The position numbers and the translations under genes are program-made. This document shows positions 27,156 through 36,349 of a stretch of 64,000 nucleotides of DNA, in pieces. This DNA is from Leucobacter sp. cx-328. GTDB lineage: Bacteria > Actinomycetota > Actinomycetes > Actinomycetales > Microbacteriaceae. The notes under the pieces were generated by a model. That model searched no databases. It was not told where the DNA came from and saw nothing but the letters and a program-made list of their open reading frames with translations. Positions within the stretch are counted from its first letter, which is position 1. Every line of letters begins with the position of its first letter. Where the stretch lies: NCBI RefSeq assembly GCF_014530035.1, contig NZ_JACVMX010000004.1:164254-228253 (forward strand). Reading direction: 5' to 3'.

Positions 27156-28448
27156 ATGCGCATCATCATCGTGGGAGCTGGCATTGCTGGCCTCTCGACC
27201 GCCCTCAGCCTCGAAGCTGCGGGCTTCACCGACATCACCATCTACGAACGCACCGGCCAGGTGCGCGGGCTCGGCGTCGGTCTCAACCTTCTCCCCCACG
27301 CGGTGCGCGAGCTCACCGAGCTCGGCCTCAAGGACCGCATCGAGGCGCTCGGCGTCGAACCGACCGCGCTTGCCTACTTCAACCGCTTCGGCCAGCCGAT
27401 CTGGTCGGAGCCCCGCGGCACCACGGCAGGGTACGCTTGGCCCCAGCTTTCAGTACACCGCGGCGAGCTGCAACTCATGTTGCTCGCCGCGGTCACCGAG
27501 CGCCTCGGTGACATTGTCCGGACGGGCCACCGCCTCATCGAGGTTGCAGACGGGGACGACACCACCGTCACCTTCGAGACCGCGACCGGCCCGGTCACCG
27601 AGAACGCTGACCTCATCATCGGCGCCGACGGCATCCACTCATCACTGCGCCAGCTGCGCTATCCCGACGAGGGTGCCCCGCCCTGGAGCGGACTCACCCT
27701 CTGGCGCGGGACCGCTCGCATCCCCCAGTTCCTTGACGGTGCGACCATGGTCATGACCGGTGATGGCGACCAAAAGTTCGTCGCCTACCCGCTCGAAGCA
27801 GCCGGCACAGACGGCACCCAGCGCGTCAACTTCATCGCAGAACACCGTGCCCCAGGGTCTCCAGGCGCAGACTGGAACCGTACCGTCGACCCCGCGCCCA
27901 TCGTCGAACTGTTCCAAGACTGGCGGTACGACTGGTTCGATGTCCCCGCGACCATCGCTGCCGCAGAGGAAATCCTCGAGTACCCCATGGTTGATCGCGA
28001 CGCACTCCCCCAGTGGACGTTCGGCCAGACCACCCTCGTCGGCGACGCCGCACACGCGATGTACCCCAACGGATCCAACGGCGGATCTCAGGCCATCCTC
28101 GACGCCCGCACGCTCGCGTTTGAGTTGGCAACCGCAGTAGGCGGATCCGCCCCCACCAACACCGATGACCGCGCCGGTCGCGCAGCAGCAATCGCTCGTG
28201 CTCTCGAGAGCTACGAGACGAAGCGACGCCCTGCCACCGCAACACTGCTCGAGATGACGCGTCAGACCGGGCCCGAGCGCGTGATGCTGCTCGCCCGCGA
28301 GCGCGCCCCAGAGGGGTTTGCCGACATCGACGACGTGATTTCGCTGGCGGAGCGAGAGCAGATCGCGCTGAGCTACAAGCAGGCGGCCGGGTTTGATCCG
28401 GCAATGCTCGCGGAACGCAGCTCGCTCACGGTCGAGGCACGCGCGTGA
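27156..28448 (+). CDS. FAD-dependent aromatic monooxygenase (group A)
   Basis: This 430-residue enzyme has the three group A flavin hydroxylase fingerprints: GXGXXG as IIVGAGIAGLSTALSLE at the N-terminus, the DG motif ADLIIGADGIHSSLR and the GD motif TTLVGDAAHAMYPNGSNG. Such enzymes use NAD(P)H and O2 to hydroxylate aromatic acids; the sequence style is close to salicylate- or PhzS-like hydroxylases, but the substrate is not known. AGGAG lies 7 nt before the ATG. It is the first gene of an operon with a MarR regulator and a DUF3237 protein, each overlapping by 4 nt. The upstream spacer has a MarR-type operator. Confidence 0.88.
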   Translation: MRIIIVGAGIAGLSTALSLEAAGFTDITIYERTGQVRGLGVGLNLLPHAVRELTELGLKDRIEALGVEPTALAYFNRFGQPIWSEPRGTTAGYAWPQLSVHRGELQLMLLAAVTERLGDIVRTGHRLIEVADGDDTTVTFETATGPVTENADLIIGADGIHSSLRQLRYPDEGAPPWSGLTLWRGTARIPQFLDGATMVMTGDGDQKFVAYPLEAAGTDGTQRVNFIAEHRAPGSPGADWNRTVDPAPIVELFQDWRYDWFDVPATIAAAEEILEYPMVDRDALPQWTFGQTTLVGDAAHAMYPNGSNGGSQAILDARTLAFELATAVGGSAPTNTDDRAGRAAAIARALESYETKRRPATATLLEMTRQTGPERVMLLARERAPEGFADIDDVISLAEREQIALSYKQAAGFDPAMLAERSSLTVEARA

Positions 28449-28945
28449 GCTCGGCCGCGCTGTCCACGCTTGCCGCGCAAGTCTCCCCCATGCGGCGAGC
28501 GCTCAGCGCCCTTGCTCGCGAGCGTGAGGCGCTGCCAGAGATCCCGGATGCGCAGATCGAAATCATCCGGTTCATCGAGACCGGTGGCGAAGCAACGCCC
28601 AGCTCGATTGCACTCGCGCTCGGCTCGGGTCGCCCGACGGTGAGCAACCTGCTCGCCACGATGGAATCCGCTGGCCTCATCACCCGGAGGCGCGATGTAC
28701 ACGATGGCCGCCGGATCGTCGTGAACGTATCAGCCGCCGCACGTGACTACTTCGCCCGGTTCGACGCGGCGACCTCCGCGATCATGACGGAGGCTGCTGC
28801 GCAGCTTTCCGCGGCGGATCAGGCAGCCCTCATCGCCGCAGCCAAGGCCTTTGAACGCCTCACAGGGCAACTCGTGCTCACCCGCGGCGGAGCACACACG
28901 CCTTCGTCCGTTTCCACCGAACAGACCGAACAGGAACGCGCATGA
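28445..28945 (+). CDS. MarR family regulator in monooxygenase operon
   Basis: The 166-residue protein carries a MarR winged helix: LPEIPDAQIEIIRFIETGG, then LGSGRPTVSNLLATMESAGL as recognition helix region and the wing RRRDVHDGRRIVVNVSAA. The GTG start overlaps the monooxygenase stop as GTGA. Co-transcription with the enzyme suggests autoregulation and control by an aromatic ligand. The palindrome at 27079-27097 is the probable operator. Confidence 0.85.
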   Translation: MSSAALSTLAAQVSPMRRALSALAREREALPEIPDAQIEIIRFIETGGEATPSSIALALGSGRPTVSNLLATMESAGLITRRRDVHDGRRIVVNVSAAARDYFARFDAATSAIMTEAAAQLSAADQAALIAAAKAFERLTGQLVLTRGGAHTPSSVSTEQTEQERA

Positions 28946-29421
28946 CCACTCCGCTCCTCGACCAGCTCGCAGTGCCTCAGCTCACCCCTGTCTTCGATGT
29001 GTGCGTTGACCTTGAGCGCCCGCTCGAACTCGGCAGCACACGCGCTGGCACGCGACGCATCATTCCCATCGTTGGCGGAACCGTCTCGAACGGCCTCGAC
29101 GCAACGATCCTCAGCAGCGGTGCCGACTGGCAGCGCGTGCGCGCAGACGGCACCCTCGAGATCGATGGCCGCTACACCGCGCACACCGCAGACGGCGAGC
29201 TCCTGTACCTCACCGCGACCGGCATCCGCACGGGGCCACCAGAGGTGCTCGCTGCGCTCGGCCGCGGCGAAGCGGTGGATCCGGCCGCGTATTATTTCCG
29301 CACGACCGTCTCGATTGAGACCGGGAGCGCGGATCTCGCCTGGTTGCAGCGGTCACTGTTCGTTGCGACCTGCGTGCGTGAGGCTGCGACCGTGCGGTAC
29401 CGGACCTACCAGGTGTCGTAA
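28942..29421 (+). CDS. DUF3237 domain protein
   Basis: The 159-residue protein matches the DUF3237 pattern: TPVFDVCVDLERPLELGST, GTRRIIPIVGGTVSNG, ILSSGADWQRVRADGTLEID, and a C-terminal YYFRTTVSIETGSADLAWL. The fold is a lipocalin-like or allene-oxide-cyclase-like barrel in known structures. Members often sit beside aromatic monooxygenases and dehydrogenases, but no reaction is established. The start overlaps the MarR stop as ATGA. It probably acts on the product of the monooxygenase; this is inference. Confidence 0.8.
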   Translation: MTTPLLDQLAVPQLTPVFDVCVDLERPLELGSTRAGTRRIIPIVGGTVSNGLDATILSSGADWQRVRADGTLEIDGRYTAHTADGELLYLTATGIRTGPPEVLAALGRGEAVDPAAYYFRTTVSIETGSADLAWLQRSLFVATCVREAATVRYRTYQVS

Positions 29422-29429
29422 CGACGAAG

Positions 29430-29461
29430 AGGTGGCTGGGCGCTCTCGCACTCAGCCACCT
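29430..29461. terminator. Bidirectional terminator between convergent genes
   Basis: AGGTGGCTG (29430-29438) pairs with CAGCCACCT (29453-29461) around a 14-nt loop. It lies between the DUF3237 gene and the convergent surface protein gene and can serve both. T-tracts are short (GTTCGTT on plus). Confidence 0.55.
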
Positions 29462-29479
29462 GTTCGTTGCCTGCCGGTG

Positions 29480-32068
29480 TTACTTGCGCTGCGCGCGACG
29501 GGAGACCGCGAACGCAGCAGCCGCAGCGACCAACAGTGCGATACCAGCAGCACCCAGCCACGGCGCGAACTCGTCACCCGTGTTGCTGAGGCTGCCTGCC
29601 TTTGCTGGCAAGGGCTTCGGCTGAGCCGGGTCGGGCTTTGGTTCGGGTTTCGGCTCAGGCTTCACCGGGGTCTTCGCGAGCGTGCTCGCCGTAAGATCCG
29701 CTGATGCGCCTTCCCGATCGTTTGCCCCGTAGGCAGTCAACTCGACGGTGTACGTCGTATCTGCTTTCAGCCCGGCAAAGCGATAGCTCGTCGGGAGTTG
29801 GGCATCAGTCAGTTGGCTGGCCTCAACGACGTTCTCTGGATCCGCGTCCCCTTCAAAGAGGGTAATCACGTAGTGATCTACGGGAACTTCCGATCCGCCA
29901 GCCCGCGTGGTGACAGGGGCAGCTGGGGCGTCCCAAGCGAACGTGAGTGAGTCAACGGTGCGATCCGCAGCTTTCAGACCGGTGGGCGCCGCCGGGATCT
30001 GGGCTGGCAGCATCTCGTCGATCTGCTCCAGGAGCGCCAGTCCATCAACGAGGCCGTTACCGAACACATGCTCGTCAGCGAACCGCGGTGCGTACGGGTT
30101 CACGAGCGAAACGCCATCAACGTTGTCACGCGCAGTACTAATCGTGAGATCGCTCAATTCAGCGCCCGTCAACTCGGGACGATATGAAAGTCCGAGTGCC
30201 GCCACTGCCGCCGCGTTGGGGGCCGCCGCAGACGTGCCCTCAAATCGGTACTCGTTCTCCGTGTCCGTTTCCGTGAAGAAGGTGGTCTGGGTGCCGTCGA
30301 CTGACACGATATGCGGCGTATCGACAATCTCCGGTGCGGCCAGGCGCGCTGATGCGGCCGGTGGGGCCACCGGCTCGAAGAGCAGCGTGCCAGGGCCGAG
30401 GGAAGAGTAGTCACGAATGATGGTGGGGTCTTCCCAGTTCATCGCGCCAACACTGATCGCTGATCCGTCAGCCGCGTGCCCGAAGAATGATTCGCCAACC
30501 CAGTCGTGGGTGTTATCGCCCATGAACTGTCGCTCAGTGATCGCTGCACCACCTTGCATAAACAGTGTGTAGAGCGCTGGCAACGGAGCCGCGGTGTCAT
30601 GTCCCGAACGCACAATGACCATCTTGATGTTGGAGGCCAAGGGCAGCGTCGCTTCACCGACCAGTGTCGTGAACGGGCCGCCGATCATTCCAATCTCATC
30701 AATGAGTTCCGGCTCGGCTGCACCGTCCGTTTCCTTGTAGAACTGCACCTGGAAGTCACTCGTCACACCGAAGAGTGATTCACCAACCGCGCCATAGAAG
30801 AGCAGCTTGAATGCGTTGCCACCTGCAGCCTGCATGGTCTTGAGCGTGTCAAACCCGACCTCCGACGATTCGGAAGGGTCAAAGTCCATGCAGTCAACCC
30901 CGGCTTCTGACGCCGGAACCTGCACCTCCTCGCCGTCCTGCAGCACGGTGATTTTAGTCCACGCCGGGCATTCCATCGGCCGGTACTCGTTGGTCTGCCA
31001 TGAGCTGTTTGGCAGCCCCGCACTCGGGCCAGTAGACGCTATTGCGGTCGAATTTCCTGCCGCCGTGAAGTAGGCAACATCGTAGTTCTCTTTCGCCTCC
31101 TCAACCGTGGCCGAAACGATCCCCTTTTGGTAGTAGGCCTCGGACAGGTAGGAAATGTCGTCGACAATAATGTCAGCGCCAGCTTCCACGAGCGCTTCGA
31201 TGTTGAGCGCCATCCCGATCTCGCTGCTGCCTGAATCTGCGAACAGCAGCTTCGCTCCGGGGGCAATGCCGTGCACGAGCTGCGCCATCGCTCGGCCTTC
31301 ATCGCTTCCATCGTCTTTCTCGTCGGACACGATCGTTACTGGTTCTTGCCAGCCGCAAGGATTGTCGGGGCCGGGCAGAGCCCCAGCCGCGATGTCTTCC
31401 GCCACCGATTTGGGTGTTTCGAGCTGCCCGAATGAGTCAGAGATGATGCCGATCGTGACACCGGTACCGTCGACGTCGTATTCACCCCTGGCGAGGTCTG
31501 CGCGCAGCGGAACGTCTGCCTCGATCGGCACGGGTCCGCACTGCTCGCCCGAGACTTGCTCCGCAGCGGTACGAATCGCGCCGTTCGCAGCGAGGCTCTC
31601 GCGCAGGCCGGCCGTTGCTGCTGCTGACCGTTCACGGCCCGCAATCGGTGCGAGGGACGGAGTAGCGCTGAGGACACCGTCAATTTCCGCAACCGCGGGA
31701 AGCGCCTCCGGCGCCACCCGAATCTCAGCAGCCGCAAAGCGTTCGACAAGCTGATCGATTTCGGCGATCTCACCGAGGGCAGCGAGCGTTGCCGCAGTCG
31801 GCGCACCGTCAAAGAACACCGTCGCGCTCACGCGCTGATCAGCGTCGAAGGACAGACTGCCGCCGCCCTCGACCGGGAGCGAGGCTGCCTCACTGATCTC
31901 TTCGGGGCTTGCTCCCCCTTCGGCAACTGCCGCAATGCGGTCGGAAAGCGTATCCAAGGTTGTCACTTCAATCGGCTCTTCTGCCGAGGCCGCAACCGAA
32001 ACACCACCCATGGTGACAAGCGAGACTACGGCAAACGCCGAGAGTAAAGACGTGGATCTCAGACGCAT
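29480..32068 (-). CDS. Sortase-anchored subtilase-like protein with atypical triad
   Basis: This is a secreted, wall-attached protein of about 862 residues. The ATG at 32068 has AGGAGA 6 nt upstream and opens a signal peptide (RLRSTSLLSAF to ASAEE). A subtilase-like fold follows: GIISDSFG (Asp211), AAGNS as oxyanion-hole region and GTSAAAP (Ser613). Where subtilases have catalytic His in HGT, this has SDEGRAMAQLVHGIAPGA, with Glu257 in that position and a His only nine residues later. This resembles the Ser-Glu-Asp triad of sedolisins. A fibronectin type III-like domain, a PEPKPEP spacer, LSNTG, a membrane helix and RRAQRK end the protein. Peptidase activity is plausible but unproven. Confidence 0.8.
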   Translation of the reverse strand: MRLRSTSLLSAFAVVSLVTMGGVSVAASAEEPIEVTTLDTLSDRIAAVAEGGASPEEISEAASLPVEGGGSLSFDADQRVSATVFFDGAPTAATLAALGEIAEIDQLVERFAAAEIRVAPEALPAVAEIDGVLSATPSLAPIAGRERSAAATAGLRESLAANGAIRTAAEQVSGEQCGPVPIEADVPLRADLARGEYDVDGTGVTIGIISDSFGQLETPKSVAEDIAAGALPGPDNPCGWQEPVTIVSDEKDDGSDEGRAMAQLVHGIAPGAKLLFADSGSSEIGMALNIEALVEAGADIIVDDISYLSEAYYQKGIVSATVEEAKENYDVAYFTAAGNSTAIASTGPSAGLPNSSWQTNEYRPMECPAWTKITVLQDGEEVQVPASEAGVDCMDFDPSESSEVGFDTLKTMQAAGGNAFKLLFYGAVGESLFGVTSDFQVQFYKETDGAAEPELIDEIGMIGGPFTTLVGEATLPLASNIKMVIVRSGHDTAAPLPALYTLFMQGGAAITERQFMGDNTHDWVGESFFGHAADGSAISVGAMNWEDPTIIRDYSSLGPGTLLFEPVAPPAASARLAAPEIVDTPHIVSVDGTQTTFFTETDTENEYRFEGTSAAAPNAAAVAALGLSYRPELTGAELSDLTISTARDNVDGVSLVNPYAPRFADEHVFGNGLVDGLALLEQIDEMLPAQIPAAPTGLKAADRTVDSLTFAWDAPAAPVTTRAGGSEVPVDHYVITLFEGDADPENVVEASQLTDAQLPTSYRFAGLKADTTYTVELTAYGANDREGASADLTASTLAKTPVKPEPKPEPKPDPAQPKPLPAKAGSLSNTGDEFAPWLGAAGIALLVAAAAAFAVSRRAQRK

Positions 32069-32244
32069 ATCTTCTCCTAAGCGCGCCCGGGGAGGCCTTT
32101 CTCCCAAGCCAGAGACGCACAAGAGAAACCTAAGCGAGATTTCCCGTTCTCCGGATGAATTCCTCGGTTGCTTCGCAAACTGCACGCTCTGTGCGCGGAT
32201 CGTTCCAAGCTCGCACGCTGCGTCTGCTGCTCCGCACGCGCCAA

Positions 32245-33165
32245 CTAGCGACTGTTGCGCAATTCCCGCGGGGCGAGTCCGTACAGCTCCTTCAGCGCCC
32301 GACGCATGCTCGCGCTCGTGCCGAACCCGGTTTGCTCCGCGATCGTCGTCACATCGATCTCATCGAATCGAGCGTCTTGCAGCATCGACCGTGCCACGCG
32401 AGCTCGCTCCCGTCGAATCTCACCCGCAACCGAGCTTTCAGCCTCAGCAAACACCGCCTGCAGGTGCCGGAGCGACACCCCGAGGCGCTGCGCCACCATG
32501 CACGGAGTCAAATGCGCTTCAGCACGGTGCTCAGCAATATGCTGCAACGCCTTCTCACGTAGGGCAGCACGCGGGCTACCGGCCTGTTGAGGGCCGCCCT
32601 GTCGTCCGATGATCAGCGTGCCGGCCATCTCGAGCAGCATCCGGTCGACAGTGAAGCGCTCACGCTCCGAGGTGTCGTCAGTGACCGAGATGCACTGTCC
32701 GAGGAACGCCAGCATCGCGCGCTCCGAGACCGTGAGCTCGTCAAAGAGCATGACCTGATCGATAAGCATCGGCACGTACGCAAGCAACGCATCCCGCGGA
32801 ATACGCAACACGTGGAATCGCCACGGTTCGACGAAGCGCACGCGGTGCGGCAGGCCGCTCGGCGCGATCATCAGAGTACTCGAGGAACGTTGCCAGGCCC
32901 CACCAAGCAAGTATTCGAAAGACCCTTCTTGCACGAAGACAATATCGATCGTTGGCAGGCCAGGCCGCAGCGGCCTCCGCTCAACCTCGCCGCCGGTACC
33001 CCACGCTTCGATTGCCATGAGCAAGCCGAAAGCAGTGACTCGAGCCTGCATACCAAGGTCTCCCCCGGCATTGCGCACACCGGTTCGCCGAATGTCGCTA
33101 TCTGCGTAATCAGTGGTCGATCGTTCAGGCAGTCCCTCGATCTGAGCAGCGGTGCTACTGTTCAT
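32245..33165 (-). CDS. AraC family transcriptional regulator
   Basis: The protein of about 306 residues has an N-terminal cupin-like sensing region (TIDIVFVQEGSFEYLLGG, HVLRIPRDALLAY) and a C-terminal AraC double helix-turn-helix. The DNA-binding part shows LTPCMVAQRLGVSLRHLQAVF and VTTIAEQTGFGTSASMRRALKE with the AraC-type GF. The ATG at 33165 is used; a GTG two codons upstream is possible, and neither has a clear ribosome binding site, so the message may be leaderless. It resembles AraC_binding_2-type regulators of aromatic or amine catabolism. Targets are unknown. It lies upstream of the subtilase-like gene on the same strand, 176 nt apart. Confidence 0.85.
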   Translation of the reverse strand: MNSSTAAQIEGLPERSTTDYADSDIRRTGVRNAGGDLGMQARVTAFGLLMAIEAWGTGGEVERRPLRPGLPTIDIVFVQEGSFEYLLGGAWQRSSSTLMIAPSGLPHRVRFVEPWRFHVLRIPRDALLAYVPMLIDQVMLFDELTVSERAMLAFLGQCISVTDDTSERERFTVDRMLLEMAGTLIIGRQGGPQQAGSPRAALREKALQHIAEHRAEAHLTPCMVAQRLGVSLRHLQAVFAEAESSVAGEIRRERARVARSMLQDARFDEIDVTTIAEQTGFGTSASMRRALKELYGLAPRELRNSR

Positions 33166-33306
33166 CCTCACAATGTATCCCGCAAATCAGTCAATTGCAG
33201 CCGTTTCCGGCTTCCACTTCGCACGAGCCGCGAGCGGCGGCGAAATGAACGAGCAGTGGTGCGGTGCGGCGCTGGGTACCGAGCGTCCCCTTCGAAGAAA
33301 CACAAA

Positions 33307-33334
33307 GTCCCGGAAACCCTCAGGTTTCCGGGAC
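33307..33334 (-). terminator. Rho-independent terminator of tRNA-Pro copy 2
   Basis: A perfect 12-bp stem joins GTCCCGGAAACC (33307-33318) and GGTTTCCGGGAC (33323-33334) with a 4-nt loop. On the minus strand TTTGTGTTTC follows. It lies 6 nt beyond the 3' end of the tRNA. Confidence 0.85.
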
Positions 33335-33340
33335 AATCTG

Positions 33341-33414
<74 letters not shown>

Positions 33415-33542
33415 TTGTTATCTGGCTTTCACCAAGCAACCACTCAATAATAGCGAGGAAACTTCGTTTCGCCGATTCGAGCGCGACTCACGCCCATACT
33501 CCCGCGTGATTCTGCGGATCTTGTAACCCACGCCAGGAACAC

Positions 33543-33561
33543 AGCCGCGCGTTTCGCGGCT
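33543..33561 (-). terminator. Short hairpin at the end of the PPOX gene
   Basis: AGCCGCG (33543-33549) and CGCGGCT (33555-33561) form a 7-bp stem that touches the PPOX-family stop codon (33563-33561). No T-tract follows on the minus strand, so this is a weak terminator candidate or an mRNA 3' stabiliser. Confidence 0.35.
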
Positions 33562-33998
33562 CAAAAACCAGGGTGGATGGCGTCGCGATCAGGCTCTTCA
33601 CCAAAAATAAAGTCACGTCCTGTCAGCGACGCAACCATGATGCGTACGAACTCCATTTTGACGGTGGCCACCATTGGCTTCAGCGGTAGCTCTTCGGCGC
33701 GCTCGATCTCGCTGAGCTTCTGGATACGGTGCGCGTTGCCACGGATCACGACGCTCCATCCGCTTTTATCGTTGTACTCATCAACTTCAAACAGCACCTC
33801 ATGGTTCACGACGAGGCTGGAGAGTTTTGTCCCCTCAGCCGTGCGAAACACAATGCTCCGATCGTCAACCACGTAGTTCACGGGGACGATGTCGAGCAAG
33901 CCCGCGACGTTCGTAACGATACGACCGACACGCTGCGTTGCGAGTCGTTCCCAGCAAGCGTCTTCGCTCAGTGCGGTGATGGGGACTTCAGTGTTCAT
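33561..33998 (-). CDS. PPOX family flavin-binding protein
   Basis: The 145-residue protein matches the pyridoxamine 5'-phosphate oxidase-like split-barrel family: ITALSEDACWERLATQRVGRI, then VPVNYVVDDRSIVFRTAEGTK and SVVIRGNAHRI. These proteins bind FMN or F420, and the family includes nitroimidazole-resistance-type reductases. The substrate cannot be told. It is a single gene, divergent from the Nudix fusion gene. Confidence 0.8.
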   Translation of the reverse strand: MNTEVPITALSEDACWERLATQRVGRIVTNVAGLLDIVPVNYVVDDRSIVFRTAEGTKLSSLVVNHEVLFEVDEYNDKSGWSVVIRGNAHRIQKLSEIERAEELPLKPMVATVKMEFVRIMVASLTGRDFIFGEEPDRDAIHPGF

Positions 33999-34085
33999 GT
34001 CTCTAATCTTGCCGTATCACAGGTCGAAATTGTGGTAATTCGCAATCTCCATTCGAATGTCAGAGGCCTCCGATATTCTGAGGAA

Positions 34086-34988
34086 ATGAGCGATACTCGG
34101 AACACCGGAGATGTCTGGGTCGAAGCCCCTGACGGGACTCGATACTGGGGCAAATTCGGCGCGGCCGGCCTGCTCGCCTACGACCGTGCACGCGATGCAG
34201 TACTCATGCAGCACCGTGCAAGCTGGAGCGATCATGGTGGCACCTGGGGTATCCCCGGTGGTGCACTCCACGAGGGTGAATCGGCAATCGCAGGTGCGAT
34301 CCGTGAATCACAGGAGGAGGCGGGAATTCCCGATGACTCCGTGCAGCCGCGTTACACTCACGTACTGAACCGCGAGGTGTGGTCGTACACGACCGTTATT
34401 GCCGAGACGGTATTCCCATTCGAACCGGTCATCACCGATGCTGAAAGCGATGCTCTCGAGTGGGTGCACGTTGATGAGGTCGACGATCTTGATCTCCACC
34501 CTGGCTTTGCGCAGAGCTGGCCACTGTTGCGCACCCTCGTGCGCGCAACACCGACAGTCGTTGTCGACGCAGCAAACGTCATGCTGACGATATCTGGTAA
34601 CTGGTGGCGCGACCGCAAAGGCGCAACAGAGCGTCTGCGTGACCGCATCAACGAGGCAGCTCCGCACGGAATCCGCCCTGGGTTCATCGGCTTGCCTCCG
34701 ACCGAGGCACCCGGCCTTGAGCTTGTGTTCCCCGAGTGGATTCTCGTCACAGAAAGCACTGCTCGCGGCATGCTCTCGGTCGACCATGTCGCCGCGGTCG
34801 ACGCCGTGCATTCTGGCGACGACACCATCGTCGACCAGGTGAAAGCTGCAGCGCTCAACGGCAACACCATCACGGTTGTCACCAACGACGACGAACTGCG
34901 CGTTCGCTGCTCAGTCTCGGGCGCGGGCAATTTCCGCGGTGGCGCACAGTTGCTGTTGCTGCTGCCGGAAGAAATCGCAGCAGCTTAG
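34086..34988 (+). CDS. Nudix hydrolase fused to a NYN/PIN-like domain
   Basis: The 300-residue protein has an N-terminal Nudix domain with a complete Nudix box: GGALHEGES, then AIRESQEEAG (about residues 57-80). From about residue 155 a second domain begins with TVVVDAANVMLTISGNWWRD, the Asp-containing first strand of NYN/PIN-like nuclease folds. Further acidic positions follow in SVDHVAAVD and TVVTNDDELR. The ATG at 34086 gives MSDTRNTGDVW; a GAGGA tract lies only 2-3 nt before it. Nudix-NYN combinations suggest RNA or nucleotide processing, but the substrate is unknown. The upstream open frame overlaps the divergent PPOX gene and is not coding. Confidence 0.75.
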   Translation: MSDTRNTGDVWVEAPDGTRYWGKFGAAGLLAYDRARDAVLMQHRASWSDHGGTWGIPGGALHEGESAIAGAIRESQEEAGIPDDSVQPRYTHVLNREVWSYTTVIAETVFPFEPVITDAESDALEWVHVDEVDDLDLHPGFAQSWPLLRTLVRATPTVVVDAANVMLTISGNWWRDRKGATERLRDRINEAAPHGIRPGFIGLPPTEAPGLELVFPEWILVTESTARGMLSVDHVAAVDAVHSGDDTIVDQVKAAALNGNTITVVTNDDELRVRCSVSGAGNFRGGAQLLLLLPEEIAAA

Positions 34989-35025
34989 CCGCGCGCAACG
35001 AGCCAGTCGACAGTCGACAGTCGGC

Positions 35026-35060
35026 AGCGACCGGCAACCCATTGCGGGCAGCCGGTCGCT
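35026..35060. terminator. Bidirectional terminator
   Basis: AGCGACCGGC (35026-35035) and GCCGGTCGCT (35051-35060) form a perfect 10-bp stem between the convergent Nudix fusion and ABC permease genes. A direct repeat of GTCGACA/CAGTCGACAG lies just before it. Confidence 0.6.
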
Positions 35061-35074
35061 TTCGCCGCGGGCGG

Positions 35075-36349
35075 TTAGTCGCGCAGGGCGTCGACTGGTT
35101 CGATCCGCGCTGCCTTGAGCGCAGGGTACGAGCCCGCTGCGAGTCCTACCAGTGCGCCAACGAGCACTCCGACGGGAGCAGCCCACGGTGCGATGATTGG
35201 CGTCCATTGCTGGGCGATGCAGACCCCGATGAGGGCAAACAAACCGACCACAACGCCCATTAGCCCGCCAAGTACACCGGTCGTGAGTGACTCAAGCATG
35301 AACTGGGCTGCGATGTCCCGCGTGCGGGCACCGAGCGCTCGGCGCAGACCAATCTCGCCGCGCCGCTCCGCGACAGAAAGCAGTGTCACGTTGGCGATTC
35401 CGATGCCGCCACCAATGAGCGCCACAACGCCAATTGCGAGGAACAGCACGTTCACGTCAGCCTGCACGTCTTCTTGCAGGTCGTTCGTGCTCGACGGCGC
35501 TTTGACCTTAAACCCGTCTGGCGTATTCGGGTTGAGCGCGATTGGTGCTTGATGGGCAACCACTGATCCTGCACCAATTGCAATACGAATGTCGAGGTTC
35601 TCAGCCGTCGCAATATCAAGCTGTGCCCGCGCAGTCTGCAAGGGCACAATGACCGAGTCAAGCAGTGTCTTCCGGGTTCCGACTGAATCAAGGATGCCAA
35701 TAACCGTGTACGCACGATCATCAATAAACACCGCAGGCTGGCCAGTCACGCGGTTGACGCCGAGTTTGTCGGCAGCGTTCTTCCCGAGTACAACGACGCG
35801 GTCACCGCGATCATCATGCCCGCGGTCGTAGAACCGACCAGTAGCGAGTTTGCCGTTCACAGTTTCGAGTAGCTCTGGCGATGCCGCAACGACACTTGGA
35901 GATGACTGCTGCGCGGCCGAGGGATCTTGTACTCGCACTGCTTCAACACGTGGGGCGGCCTTCGGGCGTGCGATCAGCGCGGCGTGCTCGACGCCAGCAA
36001 GGTCACTCACCCGGTCAACCGCGTCCCAGGGCAACGACGCTTTCGCTTGCTCTTTGCCTTTGGCTGCCTTCACCGTGCCTGGTTCGACTGTCACTCGCGT
36101 TGCCGCGAGCGCGTCAAACTGTTGCGCGATTTGGCCCGAGGCTGTCTGCGAGAAGCCGATCGTTGCGACGAGTGAAGCGATACCGAGTACCGTGCCGACA
36201 AGCGTAATAATGAGGCGCGACGGTCGTGCGCCAACGCCTTCGAACGTCTCGCGCAGCAAGTCTTTCGTCGAGACGCCTGGCGGTAGTGGAGCGCGTGGCT
36301 GTTTCCGAGTTTCGCGCCATTGACGGAATCTGTGCTTCAGGTTGCCCAT
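35075..36349 (-). CDS. MacB/FtsX-type ABC transporter permease
   Basis: This 424-residue permease has the MacB layout: one N-terminal membrane helix (LIITLVGTVLGIASLVATI), a large outside domain (about 85-290), and three C-terminal helices with NVTLLSVAERRGEIGLRRALGA, the conserved FtsX-domain cytosolic loop. Such permeases work as mechanotransmission exporters, moving substrates outside the membrane. The start shares one base with the ATPase stop (TGATG). It is the last gene of a four-gene operon with ATPase, adaptor and lipoprotein. Confidence 0.9.
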   Translation of the reverse strand: MGNLKHRFRQWRETRKQPRAPLPPGVSTKDLLRETFEGVGARPSRLIITLVGTVLGIASLVATIGFSQTASGQIAQQFDALAATRVTVEPGTVKAAKGKEQAKASLPWDAVDRVSDLAGVEHAALIARPKAAPRVEAVRVQDPSAAQQSSPSVVAASPELLETVNGKLATGRFYDRGHDDRGDRVVVLGKNAADKLGVNRVTGQPAVFIDDRAYTVIGILDSVGTRKTLLDSVIVPLQTARAQLDIATAENLDIRIAIGAGSVVAHQAPIALNPNTPDGFKVKAPSSTNDLQEDVQADVNVLFLAIGVVALIGGGIGIANVTLLSVAERRGEIGLRRALGARTRDIAAQFMLESLTTGVLGGLMGVVVGLFALIGVCIAQQWTPIIAPWAAPVGVLVGALVGLAAGSYPALKAARIEPVDALRD

